Positions 1 through 5,274 of a stretch of DNA of 5,302 nt are shown one piece after another. The notes below the pieces were generated by a model. That model ran no database searches. It was not told where the DNA came from and saw only the letters and a list, made by a program, of their open reading frames with translations. Origin of the DNA: an uncultured Porphyromonas sp. (lineage in GTDB: Bacteria > Bacteroidota > Bacteroidia > Bacteroidales > Porphyromonadaceae); contig CAKMOP010000062.1 in the NCBI GenBank assembly GCA_927910985.1, forward strand, positions 1 through 5,302, read 5' to 3'. Position 1 is the first letter of the stretch; every line of letters begins with the position of its first letter. Both the position numbers and the translations under genes were made by a program.

Positions 1-35
1 AATTGCCCTACATACATATATATACGTAGGCAATT
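1..35. repeat. Imperfect hairpin at left edge
   Basis: The first 11 bases (aattgccctac) pair with gtaggcaatt at 26-35, leaving one C bulged, to give a 10-bp stem around a 14-base AT-rich loop of alternating TA. The stem could extend to the left of the window, which I cannot see. There is no T-run after it, so I do not call it a terminator with any confidence. It lies between an unseen upstream unit and the promoter at 103-134, so it is most simply part of a 3' untranslated region or intergenic structure. Confidence 0.4.
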
Positions 36-39
36 CTAT

Positions 40-79
40 AGAAGAGGGATGGGAGAACAGCCGTTCTCATCCCTCTTCT
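40..79 (+). terminator. Terminator-like hairpin of an upstream unit
   Basis: Bases 40-50 pair perfectly with 69-79, and 53-58 pair with 63-68. This makes a 17-bp stem with a two-base GG bulge (51-52) and a four-base loop (59-62). The base following the stem is C and the downstream stretch is pyrimidine-rich (ctgtctcc) rather than a true T-run, so intrinsic termination is plausible but not textbook. It lies upstream of the promoter at 103-134, where a terminator for a preceding + strand gene would be expected. It could also act on a convergent transcript or simply protect a 3' end. Confidence 0.5.
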
Positions 80-102
80 CTGTCTCCTACGCAGGTAGAG
101 CG

Positions 103-134
103 TTTGAGTATTCGTCGGAGTGTTTGTATCTTTG
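103..134 (+). promoter_or_regulatory. Bacteroidota-type promoter for the PpiD-like gene
   Basis: TTTG at 103-106 and TATCTTTG at 127-134 are separated by 20 bases. This is an exact match to the -33 TTTG and -7 TAnnTTTG pattern known for the primary sigma factor of Bacteroides and relatives. Transcription would then start near 140-142 and give a leader of about 45 bases before the ATG at 187. The leader is A-rich just before the start (aacaacaaaca), with no strong Shine-Dalgarno sequence, which is common in this phylum. Confidence 0.7.
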
Positions 135-186
135 CTTCTCAAAGACTGAAATATAAACACTATTCATCCATAGGTAACAACAAACA

Positions 187-2346
187 ATGGCAGTATTAGA
201 GAAGATCCGAAGTCATTCGGTACTGCTGGTCGTGGTCATCGGTATCGCCCTGGCGGGCTTCGTCGTCGGTGACCTCTTCACCAGTGGGCGCACCTTCTGG
301 AGCAAGAGTGAGCGTACCGCCCTCTCCATCGACGGCAAAGATGTCTCGATAGAAGAGTATAGCAGCCGTCTCAAGGAACTCGAAGACCAGGCTCAAGCCC
401 AGGGCCAGCAGCTATCCGACGAGCAGCGTATGCAGCTGAATAACCAACTGGCTCAAGAGTATATCTCCGAGTATGCCCTCAACGAGGTGACCTCTAAGGT
501 CGGCCTTGGGGTGTCGGATGAAGAGCTCTATGCCCTACTCGTAGGCAAGGGGATCGCTCCCTCGCCATTGGCTTCGCAGTTCTTCGGCTCGACGGATGAG
601 AAGCAGATCAATGAGGTCATCAAGCAGCTCTCCGATAAGCAGATCCAGGCGGCTCCTGCAGAGCAGCGTGGTCAGCTCCTGCAGGCGAAGAGCCAGTTTG
701 AGCAGCTCCAGAAGCAGATCAAGTCACAGCGTCTGCAGCAGAAGCTCTCGACTTTGCTCGCTCGTACCTATAAGATCAACGATGTAGACCGTGAGCTCTC
801 CGTCGGTAAGGAAAGTCGTAGCATTGCCCTCGTCCGTACCTCCGCCGCTCAGATCGCTGACGCCGCTGCTAAGCCCAGCGATAGCGAGGTGAAGAAGTAC
901 TACGATGAGCACCCCGACTTCTACAAGATGCAGTACCCTCTGACCGAGGTGAGCTACATCAGCCTCCAAGTAACTCCTTCGCAGGCGGACTATAAGAACG
1001 CAGCTGCCGACAAGGATAAGGCCGTAGCTGAGCTTCGTGCTGCTAATGCCTCCAACGTCGAGTCTGTGCTCCGTGGCTTCGCTACCTCGAGCAAGTTCTT
1101 CTCGAAGACCTACCTCACCGGTGCCGAACTCGACGAACTCGGTCTTGGTGCAGACCAAGTCGCCTTCATCAAGAGCGCAGAAGCTGGTGCGATCAATGAT
1201 CCTCAGCTCGTCAACGATCGCTACGATATCGTCAAGGTCGTCGGCAAGAAGAGCGTTACCTCTGGTCTCTCCGTCCGTATGATCGTGCTTAGCGATAGCG
1301 TCAAGGGTAAGACCGACAGCCTGCTGGCTCAGCTCCAGTCAGGTGCAAGCTTCGCCGAGCTGGCTAAGAAGCACAGCATCGACCCTGCTACAGCTGCTGG
1401 TGGCGGTCTCATCCAGCTCCCCAACCGCTACGGCTCGGTTGACAGCACCTTCTCTGAATCTAAGCTGATGCAGCTCGCTCAGGGCTCGGGACTCAACCTC
1501 GACACGCTCTACAAGGTACCTGTCGGTACAGTTGTCCGCCTGGGTCGTGCTCCTATCTCCGTCCTCGTCCGTGCAGAGAATGCTCAGCCAGCCGTCGAGG
1601 CTTATCAAGTAGCTTTCCTCTCGATCCCCGCAACCTTCTCGCCTGAGACGTACAACACGAAGTATGCTGCAATGAACCGTATCCTCGGTGCTGGCGGTGG
1701 CTTCGATGCAATGGCTAAGAAGGCCGAGAAGGAAGGCTTCAGCGTAGCTCGCAACGTCCCCGTCACGACGCAGACCGCAGCTCTGGGGCAGATTCCCAGC
1801 TCGCGCCAGATCGTCAGCTGGGCTATAGGAGCTAAGGAAGGTGAAGTAAGCCAGAAGCTCTACACCTGCGGTACGGACTACCTCGTCATCCCTGCCGTCA
1901 TCAAGCACACTCCCGAAGGGGTAGCACCTCTGTCGGCCGTGAAGGATGAGATCGTCGCTTACCTCTCGGCCAAGAAGAAGGCTGAGACGCTGGCCAAGAA
2001 CCTCGAAGGAAAGCACCTCGCTTCTCTCGATGCTTATGCCACCGAGCTGCAGACGAAGGTCGATACCCTCGTGGATGTCAACTACCTTGTCCGTGGTAGC
2101 GAACCTGCTACCTTCAACGGTATTGCGATGACTACTCCTATGGGCAAGCTCTCCAAGCCCTTCGCTGCAAGCAACGCAGAGGTGATGGTTCTCCAGCCTG
2201 TAGCCGCTACGCCTAACGATGCAGCCGCTGTCTCCGCTCAGGTCAAGCAGCAGGAACTCGGGCTGGCTCGTCAGTACAGCTACCGTGTCTTCACGGGCTT
2301 CATTCAGAAGCTCAAGATCCAGGACAACCGCGCTCGCTTCTATTAG
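187..2346 (+). CDS. PpiD/SurA-like membrane-anchored periplasmic foldase (parvulin-type peptidylprolyl isomerase family)
   Basis: This is a 719-residue protein of the Bacteroidota PpiD/SurA-N type, which helps newly exported proteins fold in the periplasm. A short cytoplasmic tail with basic residues (K6, R8) precedes one hydrophobic segment at about 11-31, which should anchor it in the inner membrane with the bulk outside. Residues about 55-195 are Gln/Glu-rich and probably helical, fitting the SurA N-terminal chaperone region. A parvulin-like domain spans about 362-465 and shows the hallmark GASFAELAKKHSIDP (386-400) followed by a Gly-rich turn (405-407). The stretch SSRQIVSWAIGAKEGEVS (538-555) also matches this family. 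In the parvulin strand VRHIL the His appears as Met365 (VRMIV), and the usual late His strand is degenerate, so isomerase activity is doubtful while chaperone activity remains likely. It has a single Cys (561). The ATG at 187 directly precedes the membrane segment, and the length is normal for the family. It appears monocistronic between the promoter at 103-134 and the hairpin at 2414-2449. Confidence 0.9.
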   Translation: MAVLEKIRSHSVLLVVVIGIALAGFVVGDLFTSGRTFWSKSERTALSIDGKDVSIEEYSSRLKELEDQAQAQGQQLSDEQRMQLNNQLAQEYISEYALNEVTSKVGLGVSDEELYALLVGKGIAPSPLASQFFGSTDEKQINEVIKQLSDKQIQAAPAEQRGQLLQAKSQFEQLQKQIKSQRLQQKLSTLLARTYKINDVDRELSVGKESRSIALVRTSAAQIADAAAKPSDSEVKKYYDEHPDFYKMQYPLTEVSYISLQVTPSQADYKNAAADKDKAVAELRAANASNVESVLRGFATSSKFFSKTYLTGAELDELGLGADQVAFIKSAEAGAINDPQLVNDRYDIVKVVGKKSVTSGLSVRMIVLSDSVKGKTDSLLAQLQSGASFAELAKKHSIDPATAAGGGLIQLPNRYGSVDSTFSESKLMQLAQGSGLNLDTLYKVPVGTVVRLGRAPISVLVRAENAQPAVEAYQVAFLSIPATFSPETYNTKYAAMNRILGAGGGFDAMAKKAEKEGFSVARNVPVTTQTAALGQIPSSRQIVSWAIGAKEGEVSQKLYTCGTDYLVIPAVIKHTPEGVAPLSAVKDEIVAYLSAKKKAETLAKNLEGKHLASLDAYATELQTKVDTLVDVNYLVRGSEPATFNGIAMTTPMGKLSKPFAASNAEVMVLQPVAATPNDAAAVSAQVKQQELGLARQYSYRVFTGFIQKLKIQDNRARFY

Positions 2347-2359
2347 CAGTCGGCTCTCC

Positions 2360-2399
2360 ACGCTTCGGGGCATAAGCGTCAGAACCCTTTGCCCCTGAA
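2360..2399 (+). repeat. Overlapping alternative hairpins after the PpiD-like gene
   Basis: Two pairings compete here. ACGCTT (2360-2365) pairs with AAGCGT (2374-2379) around an 8-base loop. Alternatively GGGGCA (2367-2372) pairs with TGCCCC (2390-2395), and the stem extends outward through TTC/GAA with one or two bulged bases. They share bases and cannot both form. They lie in the 3' untranslated region 14 bases after the stop codon and just before the terminator hairpin. Given the short stems, this may be chance. Confidence 0.3.
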
Positions 2400-2413
2400 C
2401 GCAGTTACTATAT

Positions 2414-2453
2414 AGGCTGCCCGCAAGGAACACCTTCTGCGGGCAGCCTTATT
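2414..2453 (+). terminator. Hairpin terminator after the PpiD-like gene
   Basis: AGGCTGCCCGC (2414-2424) pairs perfectly with GCGGGCAGCCT (2439-2449). The stem continues through A2425-T2438 and, past a two-base bulge, AGG (2426-2428) with CCT (2433-2435), leaving a four-base loop. The following bases (TATTCTC) are only moderately T-rich, so termination may be incomplete. No match to TAnnTTTG lies between this hairpin and rlmN, so some transcription of the rlmN group may come from read-through. Confidence 0.65.
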
Positions 2454-2483
2454 CTCACCCTTTCCCCGATTTATCCGCATACG

Positions 2484-3533
2484 ATGCCTGCAGGCAAAGA
2501 AATACTCCTTGGTCGCACGCTTGATGAGCTTACCGAGCTCGTCACCGCACTAGGCATGCCCCGATTCACGGGCAAGCAAATAGCTCAGTGGCTCTATGAT
2601 AAGCGCGTCACCTCCATCGAGGAGATGACGAACCTCTCCAAAGCTAACCGCACACTCCTCGCTGAGCGCTACACTGTCGGGCGCACAGCCCCTGTGATGA
2701 GCCAACTCTCGAAGGACGGCACGCGCAAGTACCTCTTCTCTGTCTCTACCGGTGGCCTTGTCGAAGCTGTCTTCATCCCCGATAAGGACCGTGCTACCCT
2801 CTGCATCTCTTCGCAGGTGGGCTGTAAGATGGACTGCCTTTTCTGTATGACTGGGAAGCAGGGCTTCAAGGGCAACTTATCCTCGGGAGAGATCATCAAC
2901 CAAGTGCTCTCCGTAGAAGAGTCGGACCAGCTCACTAATGTCGTCTATATGGGGATGGGTGAGCCGCTCGACAATGCAACGAACGTGATGAAGAGTATCT
3001 CCGTCTTCACCTCCGCCTGGGGCTTAGGTTGGTCGCCGAAGCGCATCACCCTCTCCACTGTGGGCGTACGCCGTGGCCTCGAGCGCTTCCTGAGTGAGAC
3101 GACTTGTCACTTGGCTGTCAGCCTGCACAACCCCTTCCACGAAGGCCGTCTCGAGCTGATGCCAGCCGAGGGTGGACTACCGCTGGAGCATACCCTGCAG
3201 ATGATCCGCGAGGCGGACTTCACAGGGCAGCGTCGCGTCTCCTTCGAATACATCGTCTTCGATGGCGTCAATGATAGCGATGAGCACGCAGCGGAGCTGG
3301 CTCGTCTGCTACGTGGTATTCCCTGCCGCATCAACCTCATCCCCTTCCATCAGATACCTGACGTCCCTCTGCGTCCCCTCTCGCGTGAGAAGATGGAGCA
3401 CTTCAAGCGTCAGCTGGAGTCCCGTGGCTATACCACGACCATCCGTACCTCGCGCGGTGAAGATATCTCGGCGGCCTGCGGTATGCTTTCGACCAAGGAG
3501 CAGATGGCTCGTGAAGGGGCTGCACCTCGCTAA
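2484..3533 (+). CDS. rlmN: 23S rRNA (adenine-2503-C2)-methyltransferase, dual-specificity radical SAM enzyme
   Basis: RlmN is a cytoplasmic radical SAM enzyme that puts a C2 methyl group on A2503 of 23S rRNA and, in many bacteria, on A37 of some tRNAs, supporting translation accuracy. The 349-residue product has the normal family length. The N-terminal helical domain (about 6-65) carries the family pattern PRFTGKQIAQWLY (26-38) and MTNLSK (48-53). The iron-sulfur cluster motif CxxxCxxC is present as Cys114, Cys118 and Cys121. GMGEP (157-161) binds SAM. The two mechanistic cysteines are also visible: Cys107, seven residues before the cluster as in E. coli, and Cys332 in RGEDISAACG (324-333). 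All key residues are present, so the enzyme should be active. Cfr, which methylates C8 and gives antibiotic resistance, is a relative, but the placement and motifs fit housekeeping RlmN. The ATG at 2484 is chosen because the family N terminus begins a few residues later. It is the first gene of an apparent rlmN-recF-DciA operon. Confidence 0.96.
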   Translation: MPAGKEILLGRTLDELTELVTALGMPRFTGKQIAQWLYDKRVTSIEEMTNLSKANRTLLAERYTVGRTAPVMSQLSKDGTRKYLFSVSTGGLVEAVFIPDKDRATLCISSQVGCKMDCLFCMTGKQGFKGNLSSGEIINQVLSVEESDQLTNVVYMGMGEPLDNATNVMKSISVFTSAWGLGWSPKRITLSTVGVRRGLERFLSETTCHLAVSLHNPFHEGRLELMPAEGGLPLEHTLQMIREADFTGQRRVSFEYIVFDGVNDSDEHAAELARLLRGIPCRINLIPFHQIPDVPLRPLSREKMEHFKRQLESRGYTTTIRTSRGEDISAACGMLSTKEQMAREGAAPR

Positions 3534-3545
3534 TCTCTTTCGCTC

Positions 3546-4646
3546 GTGATCCTTCAGCGTCTGCACCTTCTGCACTTCAAGAGCATTGCCTCGGCTTCTT
3601 GCTCGTTTTCCCCCAAGGTCAACTGCTTCATCGGCCTCAATGGGATGGGGAAGACGAATCTCTTGGATGCACTCCATTACCTTTCCTTCACGAAGAGCCA
3701 CCTCTCCATCACCGACAGCCTTGCCGTTCAATATGGGCAGGAGGCTGCCGTGCTGGATGCTGTCTACCGAAGTGACTTCGGTGACGAACGACAGCTCCTC
3801 TTGCAGATCCGCCCTGGACACCGCAAGGTACTCAAGCGCAATAAGAAGGAATACCCCAAGCTCAGCGATCATATCGGAGCCTTTCCCTTGGTGATTGTCT
3901 CACCTCAGGACTACCAGCTCATCCTCGGAGGAAGTGAAGAGCGCCGCCGCTTTGTAGACAAGCAACTCTCCCAGCAGGATAGCGTCTATATGGCAGCACT
4001 CACGCAGTATCACCGCATCCTCGAGCAGCGCAATGTGCTGCTGAAGAGTCAGCGAGCCGATGACGCCGTCTTAGAGGTCCTTGACCTGCAGCTTGAGCAG
4101 GTAAGTCCGCTCCTTTACGAGCGCCGTGAAGCCTTCGTACGTGACTTCATCCCGCTCTTTCAGCAGTACTACACGGCCATCAGCGGTGGGCAGGATAAGG
4201 TCAGCCTCGTCTACACCTCAGCGCTTGCCGAGAGCAAAGGACATTGCCTCGAGCTACTGCGCGAAGCACGCCAGCGAGATCGCCTGATGGGCTACACGAC
4301 AGTGGGCCTGCATAAGGATGACTTGCAGATGCTCCTGGGCGAAGAGCTCATCCGCAAGATCGGAAGTGAGGGGCAAAACAAGACCTTTCTCATCGCCCTG
4401 AAGTTTGCTCAATATGCTCTCCTCTCTGCGACCAACCCTGAGCGTCCTCTGCTACTACTTGATGACATCTTCGACAAGCTCGATGCCGAGCGTGTAGAGC
4501 GTATCATCCGCCTGGTCGGAGGAAGTGACTTCGGACAGATTTTTATCACGGACACGAACCGCAAGCACCTGGACGAGATCGTCACCAGTTGGGGGGAAGA
4601 TTACCGCCTTTTCGAGGTCGCTTCGGGGGGAAGTTCATTCTCTTGA
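3546..4646 (+). CDS. recF: DNA replication and repair protein RecF
   Basis: RecF is an SMC-like ABC ATPase that binds DNA at single-strand gaps and, with RecO and RecR, helps load RecA onto SSB-coated DNA. The 366-residue protein shows the full ATPase set: Walker A GLNGMGKT (30-37), the ABC signature region SEGQNKT (274-280), Walker B LLLLDD (302-307) and the D-loop KLD (311-313). The SPQDYQLILGG stretch (119-129) and RRRFVDKQLSQ (133-143) are also typical. The start is GTG at 3546, giving the usual M-I-L opening. The next in-frame Met is residue 34, inside Walker A, so a later start would destroy the ATP site. The TAA ending rlmN is in the same frame, with only 12 bases between the genes, so this GTG is the first usable start and the two are almost certainly co-transcribed. 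No Shine-Dalgarno sequence is evident at the start. Confidence 0.96.
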   Translation: MILQRLHLLHFKSIASASCSFSPKVNCFIGLNGMGKTNLLDALHYLSFTKSHLSITDSLAVQYGQEAAVLDAVYRSDFGDERQLLLQIRPGHRKVLKRNKKEYPKLSDHIGAFPLVIVSPQDYQLILGGSEERRRFVDKQLSQQDSVYMAALTQYHRILEQRNVLLKSQRADDAVLEVLDLQLEQVSPLLYERREAFVRDFIPLFQQYYTAISGGQDKVSLVYTSALAESKGHCLELLREARQRDRLMGYTTVGLHKDDLQMLLGEELIRKIGSEGQNKTFLIALKFAQYALLSATNPERPLLLLDDIFDKLDAERVERIIRLVGGSDFGQIFITDTNRKHLDEIVTSWGEDYRLFEVASGGSSFS

Positions 4647-4654
4647 CTCAAGCG

Positions 4655-4945
4655 ATGAAGCAGAGTAAGACAGTACTTTTAGGGGAAGCCATTGCTTCGC
4701 TATGGGATGATGACCCCGATATGTATGAGCAGCTCTTAGTGCATCGCTTGCGGGACTATCTGCCCGAAGCCTTAGGTGCGCTCTATCGCTGGCTGGTAGA
4801 TGTGCGCTTTGACGAAGGTATTCTCCGGCTGCAGGTCTCTTCGGCAGCGGTGCGACAGGAGTTGGGCTTCCGTCAAGTGGAACTACAGCGACAGCTCAAT
4901 GCGTGTTTGGGAATCGAATTAGTGCGCGTTATTCAGATTTATTAG
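4655..4945 (+). CDS. DUF721/DciA-family protein, probable replicative helicase accessory factor
   Basis: This 96-residue protein consists essentially of one DUF721 (DciA-like) domain. Members studied in proteobacteria interact with the replicative helicase DnaB and help load or operate it where DnaC/DnaI loaders are absent. The same job here is inference from the family. The recognisable parts are an N-terminal LGEAIASLW segment (9-17), an acidic stretch (18-20), and a core with EGILRLQVSSAAVRQEL (54-70), close to the usual pattern of a strand followed by a helix ending in RQEL. The C terminus, ELVRVIQIY (88-96), matches the last strand. The usual Trp of the WxxhhG motif appears to be Leu36 in LPEALG (36-41), a mild divergence. 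The ATG at 4655 lies 8 bases after the recF stop and gives the family-like start. TTG codons at 4589 or 4643 would add recF-overlapping residues that do not resemble the family. It is the last gene before the terminator at 4977-5013. Confidence 0.82.
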   Translation: MKQSKTVLLGEAIASLWDDDPDMYEQLLVHRLRDYLPEALGALYRWLVDVRFDEGILRLQVSSAAVRQELGFRQVELQRQLNACLGIELVRVIQIY

Positions 4946-4946
4946 T

Positions 4947-4959
4947 GCGCAGTGTGCGC
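4947..4959 (+). repeat. Small hairpin just after the DciA-like stop codon
   Basis: GCGCA (4947-4951) and TGCGC (4955-4959) form a 5-bp stem with a three-base loop, starting one base after the TAG at 4943-4945. It is short and may be chance or may help protect the mRNA end. It partly overlaps the second copy of a 10-base direct repeat, ATTAGTGCGC, at 4918-4927 and 4941-4950. Confidence 0.3.
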
Positions 4960-4976
4960 CTACCCTATTTGTTAGG

Positions 4977-5013
4977 AGGCTGACCTACTACCGTAGGTCA
5001 GCCTTTTTCTTTT
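4977..5013 (+). terminator. Intrinsic terminator of the rlmN-recF-DciA operon
   Basis: AGGCTGACCTAC (4977-4988) pairs without mismatch with GTAGGTCAGCCT (4993-5004) around a four-base loop (TACC). The stem is followed by a T-run (5004-5013) broken by one C. It lies 31 bases after the DciA-like stop codon, on the + strand side only; the opposite strand has no T-run after the stem. This is the clearest terminator in the window. Confidence 0.92.
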
Positions 5014-5083
5014 GGGTGGTGACTCGCCTGCGTGGATGAAGGAGCCAAGGACTTCTGTCTCTAAGAGTTGTTAGTTCGAAGTA

Positions 5084-5115
5084 TTTGCTCATCTCCGCCT
5101 CATCTTTTACCTTTG
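5084..5115 (+). promoter_or_regulatory. Second Bacteroidota-type promoter match
   Basis: TTTG at 5084-5087 and TACCTTTG at 5108-5115 are separated by exactly 20 bases, the same arrangement as the promoter at 103-134. Transcription would start near 5121-5123 and run rightwards. The nearest possible start codon on the + strand is the ATG at 5275, so this promoter would produce a leader of about 150 bases, or alternatively a small RNA. It lies after the operon terminator at 4977-5013, where a new transcription unit would be expected. Confidence 0.65.
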
Positions 5116-5133
5116 CCCTCGAGACTTTACGAT

Positions 5134-5160
5134 AAAAAAAGGAGCACTACTCCCAGCTCC
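5134..5160 (-). terminator. Minus-strand terminator-like hairpin with T-run
   Basis: Read on the minus strand, GGAGC (5160-5156) and GCTCC (5145-5141) form a 5-bp stem around a 10-base loop, immediately followed by seven T (5140-5134). A competing inner pairing of GGAG and CTCC is also possible. The stem is short, so efficiency is uncertain. It would suit a leftward transcript entering from the right side of the window. On the + strand the same bases are an A-run followed by GGAGC, which resembles a Shine-Dalgarno sequence but has no start codon after it. Confidence 0.4.
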
Positions 5161-5169
5161 GAAGTCGTA

Positions 5170-5242
5170 CCTATAGCTGTAGCCCCACAGTGTGGTATCA
5201 GAGTTTCTTCGCATCATTGTCGCTTATACCACTGGTTATAGG
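5170..5242 (+). ncRNA. Candidate structured leader or small RNA element
   Basis: Nested pairings enclose 73 bases. CCTATA (5170-5175) pairs with TATAGG (5237-5242), CCA (5185-5187) with TGG (5233-5235), and GTGGTAT (5192-5198) with ATACCAC (5226-5232). The apical loop is 27 bases (5199-5225), and the 5' side has larger unpaired stretches than the 3' side. It lies about 50 bases after the predicted start of transcription from 5084-5115, and ends 32 bases before a possible start codon. It does not match a riboswitch or RNA family I recognise. It could be a 5' leader, a small RNA, an operator-like palindrome, or chance. Confidence 0.35.
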
Positions 5243-5274
5243 CACTCCACTCTATATAAATCCTCCTGTTTAGA

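Noticed and set aside
724..1158. Minus-strand open frame of 144 codons inside the PpiD-like gene
   Set aside because: It is a shadow of the sense gene's codon bias, with no motif, promoter or start context to support it.
2388..2418. Promoter for rlmN using TTTG at 2388 and TATAGG at 2411
   Set aside because: The downstream element lacks the TTTG half of TAnnTTTG, and it lies inside the terminator hairpin.
1339..2433. Long open frame of 364 codons on the minus strand, antisense to the PpiD-like gene
   Set aside because: The product is rich in Leu, Ser, Arg and Glu with no recognisable domain, it runs entirely against a clear real gene, and long antisense frames are expected from biased codon use in GC-rich genes.
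2484..3533. Cfr-type antibiotic resistance methyltransferase instead of RlmN
   Set aside because: The sequence pattern, the housekeeping context next to recF and the RlmN-like N-terminal domain all favour RlmN; nothing suggests a mobile resistance gene.
3309..3872. Minus-strand open frame spanning the rlmN-recF junction
   Set aside because: It covers conserved parts of two certain genes on the other strand and resembles no known family.
4589..4654. Extended DciA-like start at TTG 4589 overlapping the recF end
   Set aside because: The added residues do not resemble the family N terminus, and an ATG 8 bases after the recF stop gives the expected beginning.
5036..5074. Tiny frame of 12 codons starting with ATG at 5036
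   Set aside because: It is too short, has no start context, and lies upstream of the promoter match at 5084-5115.
5170..5242. tRNA or tRNA-like gene at the right end
   Set aside because: The outer stem is only 6 bp and there is no T-arm sequence (GTTCRANYC) or anticodon arm in the right place on either strand.
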